Shown: positions 14,755 to 23,032 of the stretch, piece after piece
Layout of the letters: the number at the start of each line of letters is the position of its first letter
Numbering within the stretch: the first letter of the stretch is position 1
Source: Anaerolineales bacterium
Lineage (GTDB): Bacteria > Chloroflexota > Anaerolineae > Anaerolineales > Villigracilaceae
Length of the DNA stretch: 64,000 nt
Reading direction: 5' to 3'
NCBI GenBank assembly: GCA_020060625.1
Contig: JAGUZU010000051.1
Coordinates: 1 to 64,000 of the forward strand
The notes under the pieces: model-generated
Databases searched by the model: none
What the model saw: only the letters and a program-made list of their open reading frames with translations
Told to the model about the DNA's origin: nothing
Program-made: the position numbers and the translations under genes

Positions 14755-15771
14755 GTGACCTCCATTCTCACCTTCGCACTCCTCACCATCCTCTCCACCC
14801 TTGGCGTGTGGATCATCCGTCAATACGCCGAACGCCGCCGCATCATTGACCATCCCAACGAACGCAGTTCCCATTCTGCGCCCACGCCTAGAGGTGGGGG
14901 ACTTGCCATCGTCATCGTCGTCCTCGCGGCGGGATGTGTCGCCGCCTTTCAAGCCAATCTCACGCAAAGCCTCATCTACCTTATCTGCGGCGCGGTCATT
15001 GCCTACCTCGGCTGGCGAGATGACGTCCATTCGCTCAGTCCGCGTGTGCGTTTTGCCGTGCAAGGACTGGTCGCACTCGCGTCCGTGCTCGGCATGGGCT
15101 ATTTCAAATCCGTCACCATTCCGCTCTTCGGACAACTGCAACTCGGCGCAGTCGGTTTCATCATCACCCTCCTGTGGATCGTCGGTCTCACCAACGCCTA
15201 CAACTTCATGGACGGCATCGACGGCATCGCGGGCGGTGTCGCCCTCTCCGCCGCCCTCGGCTGGATGTTCCTTGCCACGCGCACGGACAATCACTTTGTC
15301 TATTGGGTCGCGCTCGCCATCGCCGCGGGCAGCCTCGGCTTTCTCTTTCACAACTGGTCACCCGCCAAAATTTTCATGGGCGATGCAGGCAGCACCTTCC
15401 TCGGTTACACTTTCGCGGTTCTCCCATTGCTCTCCGCCGATGAAGGCGGCGACGCCCTCATGCTCGGCACCCTCCTGATGTGGACCTTCATCATGGACGC
15501 GGGCGTCACCTTCATCCGCCGTGTCCTCAAACGTGAAAATGTCTTTTCCGCGCACCGCGATCATCTCTATCAACGTCTCATCATCGGCGGCTACAAACAC
15601 GCCCGAGTCAGCGCGATGTATATTCTGCTCACCCTCCTCGCTGCCGCCCTCGCCTACGCCTGGTCCTGGGGACAACCCTACGCCCCACCCTTAATTATTA
15701 TTGGACTTCCGCTTATCTGGCTTTTCCTCTCTCGATACGCCAAAAAATTGGACGCTGATAAACGCGGATGA
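14755..15771 (+). CDS. WecA/MraY-like glycosyl-1-phosphate transferase
   Basis: A 338-residue polytopic membrane enzyme of the polyprenyl-phosphate N-acetylhexosamine-1-phosphate transferase family. It starts polymer synthesis by moving a sugar-1-phosphate from a UDP-sugar to undecaprenyl phosphate. The GTG start at 14755 lies 12 nt after the previous stop. Family motifs are visible: PTPRGGG (about 43-49), the Mg-binding DD in WRDDVHS (about 85-91), NAYNFMDGIDG (about 145-155), FMGDAGS (about 205) and HRDHLYQRL (about 263). About ten hydrophobic segments are present. It is more like WecA/WbpL than MraY and fits the neighbouring glycosyltransferase and heparinase genes. Confidence 0.92.
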   Translation: MTSILTFALLTILSTLGVWIIRQYAERRRIIDHPNERSSHSAPTPRGGGLAIVIVVLAAGCVAAFQANLTQSLIYLICGAVIAYLGWRDDVHSLSPRVRFAVQGLVALASVLGMGYFKSVTIPLFGQLQLGAVGFIITLLWIVGLTNAYNFMDGIDGIAGGVALSAALGWMFLATRTDNHFVYWVALAIAAGSLGFLFHNWSPAKIFMGDAGSTFLGYTFAVLPLLSADEGGDALMLGTLLMWTFIMDAGVTFIRRVLKRENVFSAHRDHLYQRLIIGGYKHARVSAMYILLTLLAAALAYAWSWGQPYAPPLIIIGLPLIWLFLSRYAKKLDADKRG

Positions 15772-15794
15772 ACGCTGATTTTTTATCCGCGTTT
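15760..15794. repeat. Small inverted repeat overlapping a gene end
   Basis: AAACGCGGAT (15760-15769) and ATCCGCGTTT (15785-15794) form a perfect 10-bp inverted repeat. It overlaps the last codons of the transferase gene and probably acts as a hairpin between the two genes. Confidence 0.55.
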
Positions 15795-15823
15795 TCCGCG
15801 CTCGTCCGCGTCCCATAAACCTC

Positions 15824-17950
15824 ATGCTCAATCGGATAAAAACCCTCGCCTCTCTCTTTCTCGAACTTGGTCCACGTTGGTCAGCCTTTCGCCTCGCCTA
15901 CGCCTTCCGCCTCCGCACCGGACTCATCCGACTGCAAACCCCACAATACGCCTGGGCAGACCGTCCGCTCAAGCATTGGCTCAAACCGGACATCCCCTCC
16001 GAACCCAACACTTACGCCGCATGGCGGAAACAAAACGCCCCAAAATTTTTCTTTGACTCACCGTACCGCAACATTCATGTTGCGACTCGCAAGATAAATC
16101 TTGCGGTACAGGAAGCGGACCGCCTCCTCAACGGCGAACTCAAATACTTCTCCCACGAATATCGCCAAACAGGTTTCCCCCCTGCATGGCATGATGGAAA
16201 TCAAAAACACTGGTCCCAAATCTCCGATGATCATGTCATTGCGAGGAGGGCTCTTGCACTTCCCGACGAAGCAATCTCCACCAATATGGGGGCTGCTTCG
16301 GCAACGAACGCCTCGCAGCGACATGATGACATCAAATTCATCTGGGAACCAAACCGCTTCGCCTTCGTCTTCACCCTCGTCCGCGCCTACGCCGCCAGCG
16401 GGGACGAAAAATATCCCCAAGCCTTCTGGCAATTGATCCAAGACTGGGCGGAACACAATCCCCCCAACACCGGCGCCAACTGGAAAGACGGACAAGAAAT
16501 CGCCCTCCGTCTCATGGCATGGACCTTCGGCTTTTATGCCTTCATCCACTCCCCATCTACAACCAACCTACAAATTTCCAAATTTACCAATTATGTAGCC
16601 GCTCAAGCGGAACACATCCACAAAAACATCGCCTACGCCATCTCCACCCGCAGCAACCACACCATCAGCGAAGCCTTCGGTCTATGGATGGTCGGTCTAC
16701 TTTTCCCCGAACTCAAACACGCCGAAACATATTTCAACATTGGCAGAAAAATCCTCGAAGAAGAAGCAACCAAGCAAATCTTTCCCGATGGCAGTTACGC
16801 CATGTACTCCCTCAATTACCATCGCTTCATTTTGCATTTATATCTCTACGCCATCCAACTCGGCGAACTCAACCACTTTCCACTTTCCGCTCAACTCAAA
16901 ACCTCCATCAAAAATTCCATCTCGTACCTCTCCCACCTCATTGACCCCGCCACAGGGCAGATGCCCATCTACGGCTCCAACGACGGTGCATTAGTCCTTC
17001 CGCTCAACAACTGCGACTTCACCGATTATCGTCCGCTTTTGCAATTAGGCTCTGTCATCACCACAGGTCAACCCATGTTTGAAGCGGGCGAATGGGATGA
17101 AGATGTCTATTGGTTATGTGGAGAACAAACCCTCATCCCCAACCCTTCTCCCATTGGGAGAAGGGAGTCAGAGTCCCCCTCTCCTAACGGGAGAGGGGTT
17201 AGGGGTGAGGGAGAAATTTCCTTCCCACACGGCGGAACCTACATCCTTCGCAACGACAACTCCCGCGCCTTCCTCCGCTGCACAAACTTCACCTCCCGCC
17301 CCTCCCACGCCGACCAACTCCACATGGATTTATGGGTGGGCAGTCACAACATCGCCATTGACGCGGGAACCTACCTCTACAGCGGCGAAGGTCGAAGATG
17401 GCGCAACGGACTCGCCCGCACTTCCGCGCACAATACCGTAACTGTAGACGACAAAGACCAAATGACCCTCATTAGCCGTTTCACATGGACAAATTGGGCG
17501 AAGGGCAACGTTCTCAAGCACACCGATAATCTCTGGCAGGGTGAACACGACGGCTACAAACCCGTCCGCCACAAACGCACCGTCATGGCGCTCGAAGGGG
17601 ATAGGTGGCTGGTGGTTGATGACCTTGAAGCAAACGAGCCTCATCATTACGCCTTGCATTGGTTGTTGAATGATGTGCCATTCGTAAAAAACAAAAACTC
17701 GATTCACCTGAATTATGAATCGAGTATATACAAAATCCAAACCGGCTTGACAAATGGTGAAGGAAAATTCTCCATCCTCCGCGCCGACCCCAACTCCACG
17801 CGCGGATGGCGTTCGCGCTATTATGGTCACAAAGAACCCGCGATTTCACTTTTGCTTGAAACCGATCAACGCACCGTTCGTTTCTACACTTTCTTCGGTT
17901 TTGAAAATGACTCCGCAAACCAATATCTCAAAACCGCTCAAATAAAATGA
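15824..17950 (+). CDS. Heparinase II/III-like polysaccharide lyase with in-frame repeat insertions
   Basis: A 708-residue protein of the heparinase II/III-like family, cutting or remodelling uronic-acid polysaccharides. The N-terminal part is an alpha-helical toroid (to about residue 430, with SNHTISEAFGLWMVG and YHRFILHLYLYA). The C-terminal beta-sandwich carries SHADQLHMDLWVG and SAHNTVTVDDKDQM. No signal peptide is evident, which is common when the gene lies in a polysaccharide biosynthesis block. Three dispersed palindromic repeats lie within the frame at 16063-16109, 16229-16327 and 17130-17211, adding about 16, 33 and 27 residues without breaking it. Whether the enzyme still works is uncertain. 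Confidence 0.88.
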   Translation: MLNRIKTLASLFLELGPRWSAFRLAYAFRLRTGLIRLQTPQYAWADRPLKHWLKPDIPSEPNTYAAWRKQNAPKFFFDSPYRNIHVATRKINLAVQEADRLLNGELKYFSHEYRQTGFPPAWHDGNQKHWSQISDDHVIARRALALPDEAISTNMGAASATNASQRHDDIKFIWEPNRFAFVFTLVRAYAASGDEKYPQAFWQLIQDWAEHNPPNTGANWKDGQEIALRLMAWTFGFYAFIHSPSTTNLQISKFTNYVAAQAEHIHKNIAYAISTRSNHTISEAFGLWMVGLLFPELKHAETYFNIGRKILEEEATKQIFPDGSYAMYSLNYHRFILHLYLYAIQLGELNHFPLSAQLKTSIKNSISYLSHLIDPATGQMPIYGSNDGALVLPLNNCDFTDYRPLLQLGSVITTGQPMFEAGEWDEDVYWLCGEQTLIPNPSPIGRRESESPSPNGRGVRGEGEISFPHGGTYILRNDNSRAFLRCTNFTSRPSHADQLHMDLWVGSHNIAIDAGTYLYSGEGRRWRNGLARTSAHNTVTVDDKDQMTLISRFTWTNWAKGNVLKHTDNLWQGEHDGYKPVRHKRTVMALEGDRWLVVDDLEANEPHHYALHWLLNDVPFVKNKNSIHLNYESSIYKIQTGLTNGEGKFSILRADPNSTRGWRSRYYGHKEPAISLLLETDQRTVRFYTFFGFENDSANQYLKTAQIK
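16063..16109. repeat. Double-hairpin mini-repeat inside the heparinase-like gene
   Basis: CGCAACAT-TC-ATGTTGCG (16067-16084) is followed by CGCAAGAT-AA-ATCTTGCG (16088-16105). The pair is enclosed by GTACCGCAA and TTGCGGTAC. The pattern of two adjacent hairpins with arms near eight bases and tiny loops is shared with 22847-22888 and 23855-23897. Confidence 0.75.
16229..16327. repeat. MITE-like palindromic repeat, in-frame copy
   Basis: About 99 bp with imperfect terminal inverted repeats (ATCATGTCATTGCGAGG and CCTCGCAGCGACATGAT) and an inner pair around GACGAAGCAATCTC. The same element, better preserved, is at 19198-19293. It adds about 33 residues to the host protein. Confidence 0.75.
17130..17211. 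repeat. GC-rich palindromic repeat inside the heparinase-like gene
   Basis: Outer arms CCCTCATCCCCAACCC and GGGTTAGGGGTGAGGG enclose two inner hairpins (TTCTCCC/GGGAGAA and CCCTCTCC/GGGAGAGGG). It encodes a proline/serine/glycine-rich insert, and the reading frame is kept. Confidence 0.7.
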
Positions 17951-17973
17951 CCGCGGAGTGATTATCGTCCACG

Positions 17974-18022
17974 GTCAATCGTCAATCGTCAATCGTCAAT
18001 CGTCAATCGTCAATCGTCAATC
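17974..18022. repeat. Seven tandem copies of a 7-bp unit
   Basis: GTCAATC is repeated seven times without change (49 bp). It ends two bases from the stop codon of the minus-strand thiolase-like gene, between two converging genes. It would be prone to slippage. Confidence 0.9.
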
Positions 18023-18024
18023 GA

Positions 18025-19185
18025 CTAATCCAACCTTTGCAGGATGTGACTGACTGCTGTGGATGCCGGTCCGCCCAGCGACTGGATCAACCCGAACTTT
18101 GCATCCTTAACCTGGTTCGCCTCAGCCTGACCTCGTAACTGGATCGCCGCTTCGACGGCTTGATACACACCGGCGCCGCCGCCGGGGAATCCGCGCGCTT
18201 TCATGCCGCCCATCGTCGCGCAGGGGATTTTTCCCGTCCTGCTGATCTCGCCGTCCTCGGCGAGACGCCATCCCTTACCTTTGATCGCAAACCCAACCGC
18301 TTCGAGTTGCATTGCAGCATAGATGCTGAAGGTATCGTGATACTCGAAGAAGTCAATGCCATCCAGCGTCAAGCCGACTTGCTTTATCGCCTTGCCTGCG
18401 GAGAGTTGCGCCGTGTCGAAGTACAACATGTCCTTGCGGTCGTGCAGCGCCAACGTATCGGACGACGCCCCGGAGCCAGCAATCTTCACGAGTGGATTCG
18501 TAAAACTGGACGGGAGCAGCTCGCGGCGAGTCAGAACGAGCGCGGCAGCGCCATCCGCATTGGGAGCCATGTCGAACATGTTGAGCGGGTCACTGATCAT
18601 CTCGGCTTTGGCATAAACCTCTGGCTTGATGGCTTTGCGGAACATGGCATGTTTGTTGCGCGCTCCGTTTTCGTGGGCGGTTAATGCGAATCCCGCGAAC
18701 CCGTCTTTGGGGACTTCGTACTCGTGCATGTAACGCTTCATCAACAGCGCGGCTTGGGCGGCGGGAGTCATGCCTTGTACCGCTTCAAAATCCGAATCGG
18801 ATTGGGTTGCAAGCGCCTCATCCACTGCCGCACCGACCTTGTCGGTGAACTTTTCCACGCCGACGACCAGTGCCACATCTACAAATCCGCTGGCGACGGC
18901 AAGATAACCCTGTCGAAGCGCCGCCCCGCCCGAAGCCCCTGCCGCTTCGACGGTCACCGCTTCGATGCCGTTCAGTCCGGCAAAGTCCGCGAGCAGCGCG
19001 CCGACGTGTGCCTGACGCGAAAGGTTGGGTGCGAGCATATTGCCCACGAATAGCGACTGCGGCTTGAGCCCGCCCGCGTCCCTGATCGCGTCCTGAATGG
19101 CGGCAAAAGCAAGGTCACGCAGACTAAGTTCCCAATGCTCGCCGACTTCAGTTTGTCCAATTCCTGCAATAACGACGTCTGTCAT
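18025..19185 (-). CDS. Thiolase-fold protein lacking the expected catalytic Cys and His
   Basis: A 386-residue member of the archaeal/SCP2-type thiolase family. ATG 19185 has GGTGAG upstream and starts the domain (TDVVIAGIGQTEVG). The fold is complete: LVVGVEKFTD, YHDTFS (about 283) and a C-terminal GGPASTAVSHIL. In active family members the segment VEAACASGG carries the nucleophilic cysteine. Here it reads VEAAGASGG, with Gly83 in that place. The usual GHP motif reads ARGFPGGG (about 330), so the histidine is also missing. It probably cannot condense acetyl-CoA by the normal route. Position next to HMG-CoA synthase suggests a complex partner or acyl-CoA binding role. Both replacements were read from the DNA. 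Confidence 0.88.
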   Translation of the reverse strand: MTDVVIAGIGQTEVGEHWELSLRDLAFAAIQDAIRDAGGLKPQSLFVGNMLAPNLSRQAHVGALLADFAGLNGIEAVTVEAAGASGGAALRQGYLAVASGFVDVALVVGVEKFTDKVGAAVDEALATQSDSDFEAVQGMTPAAQAALLMKRYMHEYEVPKDGFAGFALTAHENGARNKHAMFRKAIKPEVYAKAEMISDPLNMFDMAPNADGAAALVLTRRELLPSSFTNPLVKIAGSGASSDTLALHDRKDMLYFDTAQLSAGKAIKQVGLTLDGIDFFEYHDTFSIYAAMQLEAVGFAIKGKGWRLAEDGEISRTGKIPCATMGGMKARGFPGGGAGVYQAVEAAIQLRGQAEANQVKDAKFGLIQSLGGPASTAVSHILQRLD

Positions 19186-19197
19186 GTACTCACCTTT

Positions 19198-19293
19198 TGT
19201 CATTGCGAGGAGGGCGCCAGCCCGACGAAGCAATCTCGCTCGTTGAGTTGGAGATTGCTTCGGGCAAAAAGCAAGAACGCCCTCGCAATGACA
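19198..19293. repeat. MITE-like palindromic repeat between thiolase-like and HMG-CoA synthase genes
   Basis: TGTCATTGCGAGGAGGGCG and CGCCCTCGCAATGACA are near-perfect terminal inverted repeats, with an inner pair around GAAGCAATCTC and GAGATTGCTTC. The 96-bp element fills the gap between two genes of one pathway. No coding capacity was seen, so it would need a transposase in trans. Confidence 0.8.
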
Positions 19294-19300
19294 GGATAAT

Positions 19301-20380
19301 TTACTTCAGCGCCAACTTGCCGCGGAAGCGGACATACGTGGCGTAATCGATCTCTGTCCGCCGCGCAATGTATTCCTGAGTCTTCGTGGCAAGGTTTTGC
19401 CTGGCAGTCACTTTATCAGTGACGGTAATGTCGAAGGCGTCGGAGCCAGCCCCGGAGCCGAAAGAGACGACGAGGATTCGGTCACCGGGTTGGGCGATGT
19501 CGAGAGTCGCAGTCAGCCCGATCATCGCTGCGCCCGCGTATGTATTTCCGATCGTGCCGACGAGCAAGCCGGGTTCGATCTGTTCGGCGGAGAATCCAAG
19601 TTGTCCCGCCACGCGCTGCGGAAACTTGACGTTCGGCTGGTGGAAGATCGCCCACTTGTAATCCTTGGCAGTGGAGCCCATCGCTTCCATCAAATGCGTG
19701 GCGGCTTCGGTGATGTGCTTGAAGTAGGCGGGTTCGCCCGTGAAGCGCATGCCGTGTTCGGGATATTTCTGATATTCGCGCCGCCAGAAATCGGGCGTGT
19801 CGGTGACGTAGGAATACGAGGCGTTGATGACCGCCAACGACTCTTCGGCGGGACCGAGGATGTACGCGCCGCCGCCCGCGCCCGCGGTGTATTCGAGCGC
19901 GTCGCCAGGCTTGCCCTGCGCGGTGTCCATGCCGATTGCCATGGCATAGTGACCCATGCCCGAGCCGACCAGACCCATCGCGGCGACGAGCGCCTCAGTA
20001 CCAGCCTTGCAGGCGAATTCCCAGTCCGCGGCTTGCGTGTTGGGAACGGCGCCAATCGCTTCAGCGACCAAAGTGGAAGTTGGTTTCACCGCATAAGGGT
20101 GCGACTCTGATCCGACCCAGACCGCCCGCAATTCGGTCGGGTCGATCTGCGCCCGTTTCATGGCGTTGCGCGCCGCTTCAATGGACATGGTGATCACGTC
20201 TTCATCCAGCCCAGGGACGGCTTTCTCCTTGATGGGGAGTCCGCCTTTGCCGCCCGTCCATACGCGTGCGACTTCCTTGGCGGGCAGGCGATAGCGCGGC
20301 ACGTACGCGCCATAGCCAATGATGCCAACGGGCTTGGCAGGTTTGAGGAGGGTGGGGGAGTGGGGGTGAGGGGTTGTCAT
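19301..20380 (-). CDS. Archaeal-type hydroxymethylglutaryl-CoA synthase
   Basis: A 359-residue HMG-CoA synthase that joins acetyl-CoA to acetoacetyl-CoA in the mevalonate pathway. The catalytic triad is visible: Glu92 in VGSESHP, Cys124 in [11 protein letters not shown] and His247 in [18 protein letters not shown] and GSGAGSDAF complete the thiolase-like fold. Length and motifs match the archaeal and Chloroflexota type rather than the staphylococcal type. It sits upstream of the thiolase-like gene on the same strand, with a 96-bp repeat element between them. In archaea this enzyme works in a complex with thiolase and a DUF35 protein, whose homologue lies at 9049-9459. Confidence 0.94.
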   Translation of the reverse strand: MTTPHPHSPTLLKPAKPVGIIGYGAYVPRYRLPAKEVARVWTGGKGGLPIKEKAVPGLDEDVITMSIEAARNAMKRAQIDPTELRAVWVGSESHPYAVKPTSTLVAEAIGAVPNTQAADWEFACKAGTEALVAAMGLVGSGMGHYAMAIGMDTAQGKPGDALEYTAGAGGGAYILGPAEESLAVINASYSYVTDTPDFWRREYQKYPEHGMRFTGEPAYFKHITEAATHLMEAMGSTAKDYKWAIFHQPNVKFPQRVAGQLGFSAEQIEPGLLVGTIGNTYAGAAMIGLTATLDIAQPGDRILVVSFGSGAGSDAFDITVTDKVTARQNLATKTQEYIARRTEIDYATYVRFRGKLALK

Positions 20381-20405
20381 TTAAACCTTTTATTGCAAGC
20401 GGCGT

Positions 20406-21149
20406 TTAATCAGGCTTGTAATTGCCGCTATTGAATTGGACAAGTTTAACCCAGTCAATATAACCATTCGATGGGTTACAAAACTTTGGAATAAACTCCA
20501 TCGCAAACATGTTGACTATTCCCGCCTTCTTTTTTGCAAAATCTTCATTGTGTTCTCTTGCTCTATATCCAATTGGTTCAACGATGTCTGTATATAGATT
20601 TGGATTCTCGCTAATCAAATACCAGAAATTTTGACCAACAATTTTCATGTAACCCCGCAAGAACGTAGTTCTTGTTTTCCCGTAACAAATTCCCAAAACT
20701 GGTTGAATGTTTGAAGAACGCTTTGATTGCTTCAATCTTGCAACGGCTGTTTTTAAGTCTTGTTCCAATTTATCTTGTTGAGAACTGTTGCCCCAATTTG
20801 GTCCAGATTTTATTGAGACAATGTAATGTGTGTCGTTGTTGAAGAACTCCAAATCTACACCTTGAGCCGTAGACTTATGACCCCCACAAGTTTTTTGAGC
20901 GACAAACACAGCCAACCCTTCAAGAAAGTCACCAAACAATTTTTCTTCGGATGAAGATAAAAAGGCGGACAACAAATCTTCGATGAGAGCGTTGGCAGTT
21001 AATAGATTTTTTGCTTTGAAAAGATATGGATTCTTTGTCAATAATTTTTCAAGCCTCAATTCCTCAAGCGATTTCAAGCGCCGTTGATGGAAATCAACAA
21101 TATTCTCGTTTACATAATCTCTCACATCGTTCAAGTTTATTGAATTCAT
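20406..21149 (-). CDS. Type II restriction endonuclease, PmeII-like
   Basis: A 247-residue protein whose start overlaps the methyltransferase stop by four bases (ATGA). The sequence VNENIVDFHQRRLKSLEELRL, LTKNPYLFKAKN and the central SSSEEKLFGDFLEGLA resemble the PmeII family of type II endonucleases. The stretch GVDLEFF...HYIVSIKSGPNWGNSS has the D...(S)xK spacing of a PD-(D/E)xK nuclease (about residues 98-122). AT-rich codon use differs from nearby host genes. It pairs with the adjacent methyltransferase as a restriction-modification system inserted between HMG-CoA synthase and reductase. The family name is from memory; the endonuclease role is well supported by context. Confidence 0.82.
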   Translation of the reverse strand: MNSINLNDVRDYVNENIVDFHQRRLKSLEELRLEKLLTKNPYLFKAKNLLTANALIEDLLSAFLSSSEEKLFGDFLEGLAVFVAQKTCGGHKSTAQGVDLEFFNNDTHYIVSIKSGPNWGNSSQQDKLEQDLKTAVARLKQSKRSSNIQPVLGICYGKTRTTFLRGYMKIVGQNFWYLISENPNLYTDIVEPIGYRAREHNEDFAKKKAGIVNMFAMEFIPKFCNPSNGYIDWVKLVQFNSGNYKPD

Positions 21150-22036
21150 TTTTTGTGTCTCTTTCCATTTTTAGAAACAGAATATTTTGCCTTTTTCTCG
21201 GCAATTGTCGGTAACCGAAGTTGAGTTTCTAAAAGCCGTTGGTTTGATATCTCAACATATTCAGGACTAATATCAATTCCAACAAAATGCCGTCCCAGCT
21301 TTATAGCGGCTAATGCGGTTGTCCCTGAACCGACAAACGGATCTAAAACAACGTCTCCTGGCTTGGTAAACAATTTAATAAACCATTGTGGTAAATCAAG
21401 CGGAAATACCGCGCTATGATTTTTGTTGCCAGTTTCCGTTGCCATATGTAAAACATTGGTCGGATAAACCATATCTCTTCCAATCCAATTAGAAACATTT
21501 TTCCCGAAACCGCTGCCAGCCCTTGACTCGTCGCGTATTTTGTCGGTTTCGCTTAAATTTGCCAAACGGTCTTTTGCCCAATCGCCAATTGGAACCATAA
21601 CGGCTTCTTGGTACATAGCAAAAGCTTTCGCTTTGTTGAATTGAATAAGCCTTTCCCAATTGTCGCGAAAACGATTCGGCCATTTTCCTGGATAGGAATT
21701 TTTTTTGTGCCACATGAATTCTTCCGTCCAAAGCCACCCTTGTTCGCGCATTTTTAAAATTAAATCTATTACGTAAGTGTGGCGCTCACCGTCTACGACT
21801 CTTTCCTTGATATTTAAAATGAATGTTCCACTGGGTTTTAGAATGCGCTTAAATTCTGCGGCCTTAGGTAAAAACCATTCAACATAGTTATCTGGTTTGA
21901 TACCCCCATACGTTTTTGCGCGTTGGTCTGCGTAGGGGGGGGAAGTGAAAATTAAATCAATACAATTGTCGGGAAAATCTTGAAGAATTTTCTCGCAATC
22001 GCCTTGAAAGATTTTGTCAAAAATGTCTTTTGTCAT
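21146..22036 (-). CDS. N4/N6 DNA methyltransferase (beta class)
   Basis: A 296-residue DNA methyltransferase. The catalytic motif IV FTSPPYADQ (about residues 30-38) comes first, and the SAM-binding motif I VLDPFVGSGTT (about 245) comes near the C-terminus, which is the beta arrangement. An SPPY motif is typical of N4-cytosine enzymes, though N6-adenine is possible. It would protect host DNA from the partner endonuclease, whose gene overlaps its stop codon. The gene is AT-rich, so it was probably acquired. The target sequence cannot be read from the sequence. Confidence 0.92.
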   Translation of the reverse strand: MTKDIFDKIFQGDCEKILQDFPDNCIDLIFTSPPYADQRAKTYGGIKPDNYVEWFLPKAAEFKRILKPSGTFILNIKERVVDGERHTYVIDLILKMREQGWLWTEEFMWHKKNSYPGKWPNRFRDNWERLIQFNKAKAFAMYQEAVMVPIGDWAKDRLANLSETDKIRDESRAGSGFGKNVSNWIGRDMVYPTNVLHMATETGNKNHSAVFPLDLPQWFIKLFTKPGDVVLDPFVGSGTTALAAIKLGRHFVGIDISPEYVEISNQRLLETQLRLPTIAEKKAKYSVSKNGKRHKK

Positions 22037-22088
22037 TTTTTTATTCTAACTGAAAAACTATTCTCTTTGAAAGAGCGCAAATATCAAA

Positions 22089-22176
22089 TTATCGAATTTC
22101 AAGCCTTTTCACGATCTCTTCTTCTCAGTCAATCTGTACCGCTTTCTCCTCCACAATCTGCGAGGCGCATTTCAGG
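22089..22176 (-). pseudogene. Remnant of an HMG-CoA reductase 3' end
   Basis: On the minus strand this reads K-CASQIVEEKAVQID-stop-EEEIVKRLEIR-stop. The last codons of the intact reductase at 23287 read K-VASQMVAEKVVRIDRAEEILKGIK-stop. About 14 of 24 positions agree, and the reading frame has one internal stop. Upstream similarity fades after about 22176. It is a decayed second copy of the gene end, placed on the far side of the nucleotidyltransferase genes. The rest of 22037-22307 holds GC-rich repeat-like sequence and no gene. Confidence 0.7.
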
Positions 22177-22307
22177 GCTGGATTACACATACCAAAACTT
22201 TGACTTCAATCCTGCGTGCGGTTTTCAACGGATTGCTCCGCAGAGCGGATGCGCGGATGGTTGCACAACGGACTTTGACGCGGACTCGCGGGCTGAAACG
22301 GGTTTAT

Positions 22308-23032
22308 TCACCACTTGCGCGGCGTGTCCCCTTTTTCGATTTCATTTCTTGCTTTTGCAAGGGTTTTTAGCCACATGTCGAGGGTCTCTGGTCCGATGCG
22401 GGCGGCGTGTTCGGCAACTTCTTCTATATCAATCTGGTATTTACTGTATCCGCGCAGGCAAAAAAATAAAATGGCGAAAATGTCGTCGGGGTGTTTGTTT
22501 GACCTGCCTTCATTCCATGCTTGTAATTTTCCGATAATGATGTCCGTCGGTTGCGCAACCCACGCCTCAAATGGTTCTTCATTTTCATCGGTGAAGGTCT
22601 CGCGTATGCGGCGATCAAAGGCATGTTGATAATCAGGCTCGCGTTTCAAAGGAACGAGGTCTGCTTTTATGCCCTCACTCGAATCAATGATATTGAACAT
22701 AATTCCCATTTCAACAGAATTCTTCATCATTTCAGGGTCGGCATAGTAACGCGGGAGAGGGAATTTTTGGGAGAGGGCTTCATAATCGGTTTCACGTAGA
22801 TCTACAATGATGTCAATATCATGAGTGGCGCGGGTGATTCCATAGCGCGGCAAGCCGCAGCCAAAGTAAGTCGGATTGGCAATCCGACCTACGCGCAAAA
22901 TCTTCGCGGTAGGCGTAGTTTTTGCAGAGCAATACTATAGATTGTGCCGCCAAACGCTCCGACAATCATATAGGGCGCGCTGATTTCGTCCAATGCTTTC
23001 ACAGCACGGATGTAAAAATCAAGCATGTCCAT
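22308..23032 (-). pseudogene. Nucleotidyltransferase-fold gene broken by a repeat insertion
   Basis: The original start is probably ATG 23032, overlapping the end of the upstream gene by 14 bp. The frame MDMLDFYIRAVKALDEISAPYMIVGAFGGT runs to a stop near 22892. A different frame then resumes with YGITRATHDIDIIVDL and continues to 22308. An intact protein would join GAFGG to YGITRATHDIDI, the G-S/G...DIDI metal-binding pattern of the DNA polymerase beta-like nucleotidyltransferase fold (AbiEii/DUF6036-like). The interruption coincides with a double-hairpin repeat at 22847-22888. The 3' part alone is an open frame of 196 codons. It may have been a toxin-antitoxin or defence gene with its upstream partner. 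Confidence 0.75.
22847..22888. repeat. Double-hairpin mini-repeat that breaks the nucleotidyltransferase gene
   Basis: GCGGC-AA-GCCGC (22847-22858) and GTCGGATT-GGC-AATCCGAC (22870-22888) are adjacent hairpins. A weaker pair (CTACGCG/CGCGGTAG) lies to about 22912. The frame changes across it. Confidence 0.75.

Noticed and set aside
21980-22537. Plus-strand frame of 185 codons
   Set aside because: It is antisense to parts of the methyltransferase and nucleotidyltransferase genes and reads through repeat-like sequence; the minus-strand reductase remnant explains part of it.
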